A stretch of 64,000 bases of DNA from Bacteroidales bacterium. GTDB taxonomy: Bacteria > Bacteroidota > Bacteroidia > Bacteroidales > VadinHA17. The stretch spans positions 1-64,000 of the forward strand of contig JALONR010000005.1 of assembly GCA_025454815.1 (NCBI GenBank), read 5' to 3'. The notes below the pieces were generated by a model that ran no database searches, was not told the origin of the DNA, and worked only from the letters and a program-made list of their open reading frames with translations. Shown here piece by piece: positions 32,261 to 42,400 of this stretch (its first letter is position 1; the number at the start of each line of letters is the position of its first letter). The translations under genes were made by a program, and so were the position numbers.

Positions 32261-33141
32261 ACCGTGCAGGCTTCTATATCTTCGTGGCATTGAGCTACCT
32301 GATAACCCTCCTTCCGATGCGGGCCCTGCACCTGCTGTCTGACCTGCTCTGGCCTTTCTTCTACCATGTGGTGAAATATCGCAGAAAGGTGGTTGAGAAA
32401 AACCTGAGAAATGCATTCCCGGAAAAGAGCCGGGAAGAACGGATAAAAATTGCAAAGAGATTCTACAGGCACCTGACTGACATGATCATGGAGACCCTCA
32501 AGGCCATGCACATGACTCCTGAACAGATAAAAAAGAGATTCAGCGTGCCTGACACCTCTCTCACCGACAGGTTCTTCAGCGAAGGGCGTGATATAGTGGC
32601 ACTGGGCAGCCATTACAATAACTGGGAGTGGATGTCAGCCCTCCAGCTATCCTCGAAGCACAGGGTGATCACAATATATAAACCACTGAAGGACAAAAAT
32701 TTTGACAGGTTCCTGCTGAAAATCAGAACAAGATTCGGTTTATGGGTCACTCCCATGAATCACATAGCCAGGGACCTGGTTAAATGCAGGAATGAAAAGG
32801 TCCTCACTATGTCAGGATTCATCGGTGACCAGACTCCCCCTCCGGATGACAAAGCCTGCTGGACCACCTTCCTCAACCAGGACACAGGCTTTTACCGGGG
32901 AGCTGAGAAGGTGGCAATAAAGTACGACATGCCTGTGGTTTTTATTGACATTGTCAAGAGGAAAAGAAGTTTTTATGAGGTTGAGTATCACCTGTTATCC
33001 GAGCATCCGCGTGATGAGGAACCCAACGCAATCATAGCCCGGTATGCTGCAAAACTGGAGGAGGTTATCAGGTCCAGACCGGAGTACTGGCTGTGGTCAC
33101 ACCGCCGGTGGAAGTACAAAAAACCACAGCACAATGATTAA
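32257..33141 (+). CDS. lysophospholipid/lipid A acyltransferase, LpxL/HtrB family
   Basis: A 294-residue membrane-bound acyltransferase with an N-terminal membrane helix (AGFYIFVALSYLITLLPM). The catalytic H-x4-E motif is SHYNNWEW near residue 114, and GFIGDQTPPP near 185 is a second family block. It would add a secondary acyl chain to lipid A on the inner membrane. Its ATG overlaps the mtaB stop by 4 bp and its end overlaps the glycosyltransferase start by 8 bp, so the three are coupled. Which acyl position it uses cannot be seen. Confidence 0.9.
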   Translation: MNRAGFYIFVALSYLITLLPMRALHLLSDLLWPFFYHVVKYRRKVVEKNLRNAFPEKSREERIKIAKRFYRHLTDMIMETLKAMHMTPEQIKKRFSVPDTSLTDRFFSEGRDIVALGSHYNNWEWMSALQLSSKHRVITIYKPLKDKNFDRFLLKIRTRFGLWVTPMNHIARDLVKCRNEKVLTMSGFIGDQTPPPDDKACWTTFLNQDTGFYRGAEKVAIKYDMPVVFIDIVKRKRSFYEVEYHLLSEHPRDEEPNAIIARYAAKLEEVIRSRPEYWLWSHRRWKYKKPQHND

Positions 33142-34159
33142 GACAGCCGTAGTTATTCTCAACTGGAACGGAAGAAAATATCTTGAACTGTTTCTTCCGG
33201 GTGTGATTGCCAATACCCTGGCACATGACACCTCCGTCATTGTTGCCGACAACGGCTCGGAAGACGACTCTGTGAAATGGGTGACAGAAAACCACCCTGA
33301 AGTTCAGGTCATCAGGCTGGATGCCAACTACGGTTATGCCGGCGGATACAACAGGGCTCTGCAACATATTGATGCCGAATACTATATCCTCCTCAACTCT
33401 GATGTTGAGGTTGAGCCGGGATGGGCAGAGAAGCTCACGACATTCATGGACCTCCATCCCAATGTGGGGGCCTGCCAGCCGAAAATAAGATCCTATTCCA
33501 ACCGGTCAGCCTTTGAATATGCAGGTGCTGCAGGCGGCTACATCGACAGGCTTGGTTATCCCTTCTGCCGGGGACGGATACTTTCAACTGTTGAGGAAGA
33601 CCAGGGCCAGTATGACGATAGCCGGGAGATCTTCTGGGCATCAGGCTCATGCCTGTTGGTGAGGGGCGCGGCGTTTGAACAATGCGATGGTTTTGATGAG
33701 TCGTTCTTCGTCCATATGGAAGAGATAGACCTCTGCTGGAGGATGCAGAACGCCGGATATACCGTCTGCTACTTCCCCCACGCAGTTGTCTTCCATGTGG
33801 GAGGAGGCACACTCGGCTACGGTTCACCCTCAAAAATCTATTACAATTTCCGTAACAGCCTGATCATGATGGCCAAGAACCTCCCGGCAAGGCATCTCCG
33901 CCGGACCATCTTCATCAGGCAGCTTCTTGACGGACTTGCGGCAGTGATGCTTCTGTTTACCGAAGGAAGGGCTGCAGCAGCCGCAGTGGCAAGGGCGCAT
34001 CGTGATTTCAGGAGACATCGTACGGCAATCAGGACTTTCAGGTCGGTTACCCCGTACCCGGAAATCTTTCAACATCCGCATACCATGATGAACAAATACC
34101 TCATTTTTGAGTATTATGTACGCAGAAGAAAAATCTTCTCCGAACTGAAGTGGATCTGA
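33134..34159 (+). CDS. family 2 glycosyltransferase
   Basis: A 341-residue GT2 enzyme of the rhamnosyltransferase-like type. GT-A motifs are AVVILNWNG at the N-terminus, VADNGSEDDS near 38, LLNSDVEVEPGW near 91 and the HMEEIDLCWRMQNAGY acid block near 195. I start at MIKTAVV because a longer frame from 33044 lies within the acyltransferase gene. It is the third gene of the mtaB group and probably acts on cell-surface glycans. Donor and acceptor are unknown. Confidence 0.9.
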   Translation: MIKTAVVILNWNGRKYLELFLPGVIANTLAHDTSVIVADNGSEDDSVKWVTENHPEVQVIRLDANYGYAGGYNRALQHIDAEYYILLNSDVEVEPGWAEKLTTFMDLHPNVGACQPKIRSYSNRSAFEYAGAAGGYIDRLGYPFCRGRILSTVEEDQGQYDDSREIFWASGSCLLVRGAAFEQCDGFDESFFVHMEEIDLCWRMQNAGYTVCYFPHAVVFHVGGGTLGYGSPSKIYYNFRNSLIMMAKNLPARHLRRTIFIRQLLDGLAAVMLLFTEGRAAAAAVARAHRDFRRHRTAIRTFRSVTPYPEIFQHPHTMMNKYLIFEYYVRRRKIFSELKWI

Positions 34160-34173
34160 ACAGAAAGCAACAA

Positions 34174-35313
34174 ATGGCAATATTCCTGACGGTGGTAATG
34201 ACCGTCTACATACTCGTTAACTACTACCTGTGGCTGAAGGGGCGGAGAGCTCTCGCCGGAGCAGGTTTCAACACCACATGGTACACGGCCGTATTTATTG
34301 TCCTGGCTTCAACCTTCGTCCTGGGCAAGTTCCTTGAACATACCTGGACCAACCTGCTGACTGATATCCTGAACGTAACCGGTGGTTTCTGGATGGGGTT
34401 CATGCTGTATGGTTTCCTGGCCTGGCTGGCAGCCGACATCCTTCTGCTGATCCAGAAGCCGTTTCACATTGTGCCGGCAGAAGCCTTGCCAAAACTGCGA
34501 CTGTGGATTTTCACGGGGATAACCTCCGGTGTTATCCTGCTGATAATCATCGGTTTCATCAATGCAATCAGCCCCAGAACAAAAAGATATGACCTGGTTG
34601 TTGCAAAGGAAATTGCCTCCGGCGAACCGCTCCGGATAGTTGCAGTGTCAGATATCCACCTCGGAAGCATCATCCGCAAGCGAAGCATGCGTCATCTCTC
34701 CGAGATGATCAGCGAAGAAAAGCCAGACCTGGTTTTGTTCCTCGGCGACCTCCTCGACGGAAGCATCGGTCCGGTACTTCGTGGAGACCTCCTCTCTTAC
34801 CTTAAAATACCGCAACCCCGCTACGGCATCTATGCCATCACCGGGAACCATGAATTCATGAGTGAACTTGGCAAATCGATCCCATATATTGAGAGCAAAG
34901 GGATCAGGGTCCTGAAGGATGAGGTCGTAAGGCTGGAGAATGGTGTCCAGGTAATTGGCCGGATTGACAGGACAGCCCTGCACACACACGGCAGCAGGCG
35001 CGAACCGCTTGAAAAACTGCTGGCTGAAACCAACACTGCAGCACCGATAATACTACTGGACCACCAGCCCTATGACCTTTCATTGCTGGCAGGCACCCCT
35101 GTTGACCTGCAGATGTCGGGACACACTCACGACGGGCAGATGTGGCCGCTCAGTGTCATCACAAAAAGGATGTTTGAACTCAGTCACGGCTATAGGATGT
35201 TCGGAAAGACACACGTAATCGTATCATCAGGATTTGGCATCTGGGGCCCGAGGATGCGGATTGGTACGAGGCCTGAGATTCTTTCAGTCACACTTAAGGG
35301 CAGCTCAGAGTGA
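34174..35313 (+). CDS. membrane-anchored metallophosphoesterase (YkuE/YaeI type)
   Basis: A 379-residue protein with four N-terminal membrane helices (residues about 1-140) followed by a calcineurin-like phosphoesterase domain. Metal motifs are VSDIHLGS near 165, GDLLDG near 195, GNHEF near 230 and GHTHDGQ near 320. Relatives act on UDP-diacylglucosamine or membrane lipids, but the substrate is not known here. The ATG at 34174 is 14 bp after the glycosyltransferase stop; an in-frame GTG at 34150, overlapping that gene, is an alternative start. The end overlaps the convergent murF by 9 bp. Confidence 0.87.
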   Translation: MAIFLTVVMTVYILVNYYLWLKGRRALAGAGFNTTWYTAVFIVLASTFVLGKFLEHTWTNLLTDILNVTGGFWMGFMLYGFLAWLAADILLLIQKPFHIVPAEALPKLRLWIFTGITSGVILLIIIGFINAISPRTKRYDLVVAKEIASGEPLRIVAVSDIHLGSIIRKRSMRHLSEMISEEKPDLVLFLGDLLDGSIGPVLRGDLLSYLKIPQPRYGIYAITGNHEFMSELGKSIPYIESKGIRVLKDEVVRLENGVQVIGRIDRTALHTHGSRREPLEKLLAETNTAAPIILLDHQPYDLSLLAGTPVDLQMSGHTHDGQMWPLSVITKRMFELSHGYRMFGKTHVIVSSGFGIWGPRMRIGTRPEILSVTLKGSSE

Positions 35314-36639
35314 AGGAAATACCTTCTCAAGCATAATACCCCTTGACCCTTTTACAAGTATAGTATACCCCTGCGGGTTTTCAGCCTTAAGCCATTCAGC
35401 GGCTTCCTCAGATGTGGGAAAAAACTCCGCCTGTAATCCGCCCGGAGTTCCGGCAGCTAAGAGTTGCTCTGACTGGAATGCGGCTGCCGCCTCCCTGAAC
35501 AACGGTCCGACCAGCACCGCCCGTATGCCGGGAAGACTGATCAGTTGCCTGATGACCGCCTCGTGTCCCGGTCTGCTCTCACTTCCCAGCTCCAGCATAT
35601 CGCCCAGGATGACCATCTTTTTTTCTGCCTTCAGCCCGGCAAAGGAGGAAATGGCTTTCTCCATGCTCGACGGGTTTGCATTGTAGGCATCACGAATTAC
35701 CGTATTCTTTCCTGTCTGCGTTACCTGGGAACGGTTGTTTGACGGACGGTATGATGAAACCGCATCAATAATACCGCTTACAGGAACATCAAACAGCAGC
35801 CCTGCAGCCATGGCAGCCCTGACATTATCTATATTGTACCGGCCAAAGAGACCTGTCTCAAAGCGGTGAACAACCCCGTCAATGGTTGCGCTGACCCTGA
35901 GAACCATCCCTTCATCATCATCAGGTCCGGCGCTGAGACTGTGGCTTCCGGGCTCCGAGTACGGTACAGCCCGTGCCATCCCCGCCACAAGCCCGGAGAG
36001 AACATTATTTTCGTCGTTGTAAATGACCGTACCGCCGTTGGCCCCGAGCCAACGGTAAAGCTCAGACTTTGCCTTCCGTACATTTTCAAACGAGCCAAAC
36101 CCTTCAATATGTGCCCTGCCAATGTTTGTTATCAGGCCGTGGGTCGGCATGGCAATCCTGCAAAGGGCATCAATCTCACCCATATGGTTGGCTCCCATCT
36201 CCACCACAAGGAAGGAGACATCGTCAGGTGCGCTCAGAAGAGTAAGCGGTACCCCGATGTGATTGTTGAAGTTTCCGGCAGTACTGTGCACCTTCCCCTT
36301 CCTGGACAGAACCGCTGTAACCAGTTCCTTGGTAGTGGTCTTTCCGTTGGTTCCCGTTATGGCAATGACGGGCATCTTCAGCCGGAGCCTGTGACTGGCC
36401 GCCAGGGCAGCCATAGTCTCAAGAACATCCCTGACAACCACAATTCCTTCGCCGTCAAGTGAAGGGTCATCCACAACGGCGGCCAGCGCCCCCGCATCAA
36501 TGGCCGCTGCAGCATGCCTGTTGCCGTCATGTGTCGGACCCCTGAGGGCAAAGAAAATCTCTCCTTTCCTTATTGTCCTTGAATCTGTTGTTACGCCCGC
36601 CGATCTGCGGTACAGCCTATATAAGCTTTCAATATCCAT
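35305..36639 (-). CDS. murF: UDP-N-acetylmuramoyl-tripeptide--D-alanyl-D-alanine ligase
   Basis: A 444-residue Mur ligase of normal length. The N-terminal UDP-MurNAc-binding domain has VTTDSRTIRKGEIFFALRG. The ATP loop is ITGTNGKTTTKE near residue 93. The central domain has VVEMGANHMGEI near 145 and TNIGRAHIEGFG near 168, and the C-terminal domain has DAYNANPSSM near 316. It adds D-Ala-D-Ala to the peptidoglycan precursor in the cytoplasm. No other mur gene is adjacent. It starts downstream of a pair of terminator-like hairpins that follow gldJ. Confidence 0.95.
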   Translation of the reverse strand: MDIESLYRLYRRSAGVTTDSRTIRKGEIFFALRGPTHDGNRHAAAAIDAGALAAVVDDPSLDGEGIVVVRDVLETMAALAASHRLRLKMPVIAITGTNGKTTTKELVTAVLSRKGKVHSTAGNFNNHIGVPLTLLSAPDDVSFLVVEMGANHMGEIDALCRIAMPTHGLITNIGRAHIEGFGSFENVRKAKSELYRWLGANGGTVIYNDENNVLSGLVAGMARAVPYSEPGSHSLSAGPDDDEGMVLRVSATIDGVVHRFETGLFGRYNIDNVRAAMAAGLLFDVPVSGIIDAVSSYRPSNNRSQVTQTGKNTVIRDAYNANPSSMEKAISSFAGLKAEKKMVILGDMLELGSESRPGHEAVIRQLISLPGIRAVLVGPLFREAAAAFQSEQLLAAGTPGGLQAEFFPTSEEAAEWLKAENPQGYTILVKGSRGIMLEKVFPSL

Positions 36640-36706
36640 ATTCCCTGTCTTGTCTGAGGAAAACGCCGGTCAGTGACTGCGAAGTAACACAAAAACTTTC
36701 AAAACA

Positions 36707-36786
36707 AAAGAGGCAGCCTCATTCTGACCTGAGACAACCTCTTAATGAAAAGAGGCTGTCTCTTTCTGATTTGAGACAGCCTCTTT
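36707..36786 (-). terminator. two tandem hairpins after gldJ
   Basis: The hairpin at 36749-36786 has a perfect 14-bp stem (AAAGAGGCTGTCTC/GAGACAGCCTCTTT) with a 10-base loop. A degenerate copy of the same unit lies at 36707-36743, 42 bp away, with an imperfect stem. The A tract in the left arm gives a short T run when read on the minus strand. Together they probably end the gldJ transcript before murF. Confidence 0.65.
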
Positions 36787-36805
36787 ATGTTTTGATTAAG
36801 GAAGA

Positions 36806-38293
36806 TTACAATCCTGCGGGACTTCCAACCCTGATCATTGCGCACCTGAATCCAAGGTCATCACGTGATGCCTCCTGGTCAAGGAAACGGCGGGTTGAGG
36901 GATTGAGCCAGTAAGCCCTGTCCTTCCATGATCCGCCCTTGATAACCCTTGCCCTGTCATTGACAAGAGTCACATAGTCATTGTCAACCTCGTTCTGTGA
37001 GTACATCCTTTCTGTCTGGGGAAGGTCGGCATTGCCTGACCACTCAAGGCTCGAGGAGATGCTTGAGATCACGTCGCCGTCGAGGTAGTTCCTGTAATCA
37101 GATTTCTGATAGTTATACCTGTTGGCCACATCCTCAGCCCTGACGGTATCGATCTGCAGCCTGCCCAGCCTGTCCTTCTCAACCACCTGTCCGTTGGCAT
37201 CGCGCCTCAGGTCGGTGAATACGTTGCCCCTGAACGGGTTGAACATATCAACATCTTCTGATGAGAGCGGACGGTAAACATCCTGCACCCATTCGTTTAC
37301 GTTTCCTGCCATGCAGTAGAGGCCATAGTCATTGGGCCAGTATGATCTTACGTCAACGGTGATGCTACCGGCATCGTTGAGGTTGCCTGCCACACCCATC
37401 ATGTCACCGCGTCCGCGGACGAAGTTTGCCATGAATTCGCCCCTGTACTTGGGAGCTGCGTTGCGGACGTTGTGTCCGTCCCATGGATAAATTGCCCTTT
37501 CATAGATACGCTCCTCAAAGGTGTTTCCCCTGAGGCCGTAGGCGGCAAATTCCCACTCAGCTTCCGTCGGGAGGCGGTAACGGGGCAGCAGTATACCATC
37601 TTCCTGGCGCACGCGGGGATGAAGTTCATCTACCCTCTGACCGGGAACACCCTCATATTGCCCTGCAAGATATGACTCGGTATTGAAGTTGTTTGCTCCT
37701 GACTGCTCAACATTGGCATCCTGCCATTTGCTGTCAAGAAGGATCTGCTCATTGACCCTGTCAGTACGCCATACGCAGTAGTCATTGGCCTGCAGCCAGC
37801 TCACACCCACAACAGGATAGTTGTTATAGGAGGGGTGGCGGAAGTAATACTGCACATAAGGCTCATTGAAGGCCAGCGGACTTCTCCACACCAGCGTGTC
37901 AGGAAGAGCGCGGCGATGAACCTCGGGATAATCACTGTATACCCTCCTGAGCCAGTACAGGTATTCACGATAGTCGAGATTGGTGATTTCCGTCTCATCC
38001 ATATAGAAAGATGATACGGTGACCCTGCGGGGTGAGTTGTTCCAGTCAAACATCACGTCCTGTTCAACCCTTCCCATTGTGAAGGTGCCTCCCTCAATAA
38101 GTACCAGGTTGGGACCGGTGATCTGCTCTGATGCCTCCCCTATCGGGTAGCCCAGGTCATTGACATCACTCGATTTGGGATCCCTGTAGCTCCAGCCAGT
38201 AGTCGGAGATACATTATCCTGCTTCCCTCCCTTGCAGGAAAAGAGGAAGAGAGCAACAACTACAAAAACCGGTAAAGCTCTGAGTTTATACAT
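36806..38293 (-). CDS. gldJ: gliding motility/T9SS lipoprotein GldJ
   Basis: A 495-residue lipoprotein (signal peptide with Cys20 in LFLFSC) whose mature part is a formylglycine-generating-enzyme-like (SUMF1) fold. Marks are IEGGTFTMG near 66, RLPTEAEWEFAAYG near 240, AGNVNEWVQDVY near 330 and KGGSWKDRAYW near 450. The protein is a structural component in gliding and type IX secretion, not an enzyme. It sits next to porU and porV, the same neighbourhood as in Flavobacterium johnsoniae, which favours GldJ over its paralogue GldK. In this organism the SprF-like gene has been inserted between gldJ and porU. Confidence 0.86.
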   Translation of the reverse strand: MYKLRALPVFVVVALFLFSCKGGKQDNVSPTTGWSYRDPKSSDVNDLGYPIGEASEQITGPNLVLIEGGTFTMGRVEQDVMFDWNNSPRRVTVSSFYMDETEITNLDYREYLYWLRRVYSDYPEVHRRALPDTLVWRSPLAFNEPYVQYYFRHPSYNNYPVVGVSWLQANDYCVWRTDRVNEQILLDSKWQDANVEQSGANNFNTESYLAGQYEGVPGQRVDELHPRVRQEDGILLPRYRLPTEAEWEFAAYGLRGNTFEERIYERAIYPWDGHNVRNAAPKYRGEFMANFVRGRGDMMGVAGNLNDAGSITVDVRSYWPNDYGLYCMAGNVNEWVQDVYRPLSSEDVDMFNPFRGNVFTDLRRDANGQVVEKDRLGRLQIDTVRAEDVANRYNYQKSDYRNYLDGDVISSISSSLEWSGNADLPQTERMYSQNEVDNDYVTLVNDRARVIKGGSWKDRAYWLNPSTRRFLDQEASRDDLGFRCAMIRVGSPAGL

Positions 38294-38367
38294 AGCAATA
38301 TAAGGTTTACTTGATTACTTTTTCAATTTAAATTTTTGCTCATTTAGAAAACTCTGCACCAAAATAA

Positions 38368-39333
38368 CTACAAACCGGGCAACTTTATTATGTGGATCAC
38401 CCTTCTTTTTTCAACATTTCCGAAACTTAACCCTGCCCCGGCCCTGATGATTGCCGTTCCCCCGAATGAGGAGTCTCCCCCTGCCAGGATGTAATTATAT
38501 GATAATGTGATCTTTATTGAAGACATTTCCCACCCCGCAGAGACACCTGCAGAGGTAAAACCGCCATTTACATGCCAGAGTGACAGGGCGCCGGAAAGTT
38601 CCCTCCATGATACTTCACTGCCTAAATAAACAGTGAACCGGTCTCCCTGTACAAGCATGGCCGCTGATGGGATGAAGGAAATCTCCTTTTCACGCGGACT
38701 TAAAGCCACACCTCCGGTAAACGTATAGAGACGGTTTATCCTGTTGTGATCAAGGTCATCATCGCTGAGCGAAGGCCTGGTGAGGTGCATCACGGATACC
38801 CCTCCGTACCAGGGGCCTGATGAGACAGTAAAGCCAGTGCCAAGATCGAATCGTATCAACGGAGCCGGACTGATATATTCTGTTCCTCCTCCGGTGATTC
38901 CCCTGAATGGATCAATGTCATCCGGCAGGATGACAGAACCGGTTCTTATGCCTCGTGTTATAACCGAGGCAGTAAGACCAGCTGTGACATAAACATCTCT
39001 TCCTGCCCTGAAATGATATGCATAAGAAGCGCCTCCCCTCAGATCATTCATGATATCACCCAGCATGTCATCCGTTACCCATACACCTGCTCCTCCGTGC
39101 AGTGAACTGAAGTAAGCGTCATATGACGCATGGAAAGATCTGAGGCCGAATCCGTTGCCGGGGAAAAATGAAAAAGCGGAAATGTTCAGGGAGGGGGCAC
39201 CGCCTGCACCTGTAAAACCCGGATTGTACATCATCTGCATACCGGATACGGACCCGTACCAGGAGTCCTGGCCGCTGAGCGAAGTAATCCCTAAAAGAAG
39301 TGCGCCTATGAGAGTCCTGTACCTGAGTTTCAT
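38368..39333 (-). CDS. PorP/SprF family outer membrane protein
   Basis: A 321-residue beta-barrel protein with a signal peptide (about 1-21, ending SLSGQ). The N-terminal mature block, QMMYNPGFTGA, is the typical start of the PorP/SprF family, and repeated amphipathic strands follow. The family works with type IX secretion, helping display of certain cargo (SprF for SprB) or attachment of the PorE/OmpA anchor. An ATG 3 codons upstream (39342) is an equal alternative start. It is divergent from porU and shares the 10-bp-arm palindrome at 39403-39431. It differs from porP/sprF genes in usual porPKLMN clusters, so it is likely a paralogue. Confidence 0.85.
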   Translation of the reverse strand: MKLRYRTLIGALLLGITSLSGQDSWYGSVSGMQMMYNPGFTGAGGAPSLNISAFSFFPGNGFGLRSFHASYDAYFSSLHGGAGVWVTDDMLGDIMNDLRGGASYAYHFRAGRDVYVTAGLTASVITRGIRTGSVILPDDIDPFRGITGGGTEYISPAPLIRFDLGTGFTVSSGPWYGGVSVMHLTRPSLSDDDLDHNRINRLYTFTGGVALSPREKEISFIPSAAMLVQGDRFTVYLGSEVSWRELSGALSLWHVNGGFTSAGVSAGWEMSSIKITLSYNYILAGGDSSFGGTAIIRAGAGLSFGNVEKRRVIHIIKLPGL

Positions 39334-39402
39334 GATTGCCATCCGAAATAGTCAACGCTGCCCTGACATCATTATTTTATGCCATGCAGCCTCTATACGG
39401 GA

Positions 39403-39431
39403 GCAAAGATAAGTGACTTGATTATCTTTGC
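39403..39431. promoter_or_regulatory. palindromic divergent promoter for porU and the PorP-like gene
   Basis: GCAAAGATAA (39403-39412) and TTATCTTTGC (39422-39431) form a perfect inverted repeat around 9 bp. Each arm carries one -7 box, TATCTTTG: plus strand at 39423-39430 for porU, minus strand at 39404-39411 for the PorP-like gene. The plus-strand -7 box is immediately followed by ATG codons at 39433 and 39442, so the porU message would have almost no leader. Confidence 0.55.
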
Positions 39432-39432
39432 G

Positions 39433-42400
39433 ATGATGGGAATGAAAAGTCTTGCATCGGGTCTTATGGTACTGCTCACCTCGGTGACTGCCGTGTCGCA
39501 GGACTATGCAGGCACATCAGTGCTGGGGAGCGGCAGGTGGACAAAGTTTGCGGTAACGGAAGAAGGGGTCTACAGGATTGACTATTCCCGCATACGCGAA
39601 ATGGGGTTCCCGGATCCCTCATCGGTGGTACTGTATGGCAATAACACCGGCCAGCTCTCATTCCAGAACGACGGAAGCGCACCGGATGATCTCAGGACGA
39701 TTGCCGTTATGACCGAAAAGGGGAGTGACGGTGTTTTCAATGAGGGCGACTACCTTCTCTTCTATGCCGAAGGAACCCACCGGTGGATCCCTGACACGGA
39801 TTCAGGGGAGTTCAGGTTCCTGAGGCATCACTACTCGGATACTGCATGGTATTTCATGACATCACGGGCGGGAGGAGCGCCAACAATTGAACAGGAAACA
39901 CCACCGGCAGCCTCACCCACATTGTTCTCCTCCGCCACGGATCTCTTCATAAGGCATGAACGCGAGGATGTCAACCTGATCAGATCAGGCAGGGAGTGGT
40001 ACCAGCAGGTGGTACCGGGAATCCAGAACCTCGTAGGATTGGGCCTTACCGACATTTTAACCACGGAGAGGATAAAACTCACTGTAAGGGTTCTTGCCCG
40101 CTCTGACACACAGACATCGTTCTCCCTCAGGCAGGGGAGTGACGCTGTCAGGACCATAACACTTGCCCCGGTGACCACGACCGATCTCAACGGTCTCTTC
40201 GCGGAATCGGCAACAATAACAGATTCTGTATTCCCCTCATCGGGTTCACCCTCGTTCAGCCTCACCTTCTCATCCGGTGGTAACATGGCAGCAACAGGCT
40301 ACATTGACTATGCAGACTTCAGGGCAAGAGCCTCCCTGGTCTGGAGGGGGAGCCAGCTCACCATCAGGGACAGCCGTTCGGTGGGTCATGCAGCCATCAC
40401 CAGGTTCACCGTTGAGGGATCACCTTCACTCATGGTCTGGGACGTTTCCGATCCTTTTGCCCCTCTGGCATTGCAGGCGTCAGCATCTGGCAATAACACA
40501 GTTTTCACGGCAGCAACTGACAGCCTGAGAAAATTCGTGGTTTTCAGTACTGCAAGCCTGAAAAAGCCCGCAAGGAGCACTGCGGTACCCAACCAGGACC
40601 TGCATGGCATTGCTCCTGCTGAAATGATCATAGTAACACACCCGCTGTTCAGGAATTACGCAGAGCAACTTGCCGGTCTGCATCTTGATGATGACGGCAT
40701 GGAGTCGGTACTGGTTACCCCGGAACAGATCTACAATGAGTTTTCAGGAGGAATACCCGATGCCGTGGCAATCAGGAATTTCCTCAGGATGATACGCCAC
40801 TGGGGCAATGAAACCGGGTCACCGGTCAGGTACCTGCTGCTTTTCGGAGATGGCTCGTATGAGAACAAGACCCAGCCCCCGGGGAACAGCTCCTTCATCC
40901 CGACATGGCAGTCAGTAAACTCCACGGTAGGTGTACTCTCCTTCACCTCGGACGATTTCTACGGACTTCTTGATGACGGCGAAGGGGAAGCCGACGGGTT
41001 CCTTGATCTCGGAATAGGCAGGCTGCCCGCCTATGATACCACATCAGCCGGAATCATGGTAAGAAAGATCGCCTCTTATATCTCCGGCCGGAACCAGGGC
41101 TCCTGGCGGAATACAATCTGCCTGGTGGCAGACGATGAAGACTCCAACCTGCATATGTTCGATGCCGAGGGGCTGGCAGAATCAGCCTCTGCCTCCGTGC
41201 CTGCGCTGACAGTTGAAAAGATTTACCTGGATGCCTTCCGCCAGGTGACCACGGTAACAGGTGACTCCTACCCTGATGCATCCAGGGCTGTTGATGACAG
41301 GATGGCGGCCGGTTGCCTGATAATGAATTATGTGGGTCATGGAAACGAATCAGGACTGGCTCATGAAAGAGTCATCAGGACTGACAACATCAACTCCTGG
41401 AAAAACAGCATGATGCTTCCTCTTTTCATAACGGCCACCTGCGAGTTTTCACGGTTTGACGATGTTGATATAAACCGCTCCCAGGGAACCATAGCCCCTA
41501 AGACATCTGCCGGTGAGATGGTCCTGCTTAATCCTGACGGTGGCGGCATCGCTCTTATGAGCACTACCAGGGTGGTATATTCGGCTCCCAACTACACCCT
41601 CAACCGCGGGATTTATGACTTCGCCTTTCGCAGTGCACCTGACGGAAGATCCATGAGGCTGGGAGACATCATAAGACAGGCAAAGGTAAGCTCAGGAACA
41701 GGAATGAACAAAAGGAACTTCCTCCTCCTGGGTGATCCCGCGCTCAGGCTCGCATGGCCGGTTGACGGGAAAGTAGTGACTGACAGCATAAACGGCATTC
41801 ACATCTCATTGCCCACAGACACTCTTAAGGCCCTGTCACTTGTGACCATCAGCGGCCACCTTGAGGATAGCAGCGGAAACCTTAAGTCAGGATTCAACGG
41901 TACAGTAGAGGCAACCGTGTCAGACAAACCCGGAGTTATAAGCACTCTGGCCAATGACGGAGGTTCATCCATGTCCTTTCCCGTAAACGGCAATGTGCTC
42001 TTCAGGGGAACAACATCAGTCGCGGGCGGCAGATTCAGCTTTTCATTCATCGTGCCGCTTGACATTAACTACAGCTACGGCCCGGGCTCAGTCAGGTACT
42101 ATGCTTACGACGGCAATACTGACCTGAACGGAAGCTTCGGGGGAATAACTGTAGGTGGCTTCTCGGAGGCAGCCATGGATGACACCGGGGGGCCGGTGAT
42201 AAGGCTCTTCATGAATGATACCCTTTTCAACGAGGGAGGGGTCACTGACACCTCTCCAATCCTGCTGGCGCTGATCAGTGACAGGTCAGGTATCAACGCA
42301 ACCGGAACTGGTATCGGGCATGACATAATAGCCTGGCTTGACGATGACATTCGCGGAGCGGTGACGCTTAACAGCCTTTTCAGGGCTGACATAGGGGTAC

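Noticed and set aside
35866..36462. Plus-strand open frame of 198 codons
   Set aside because: Antisense to murF, whose catalytic motifs are intact; no recognisable domain.
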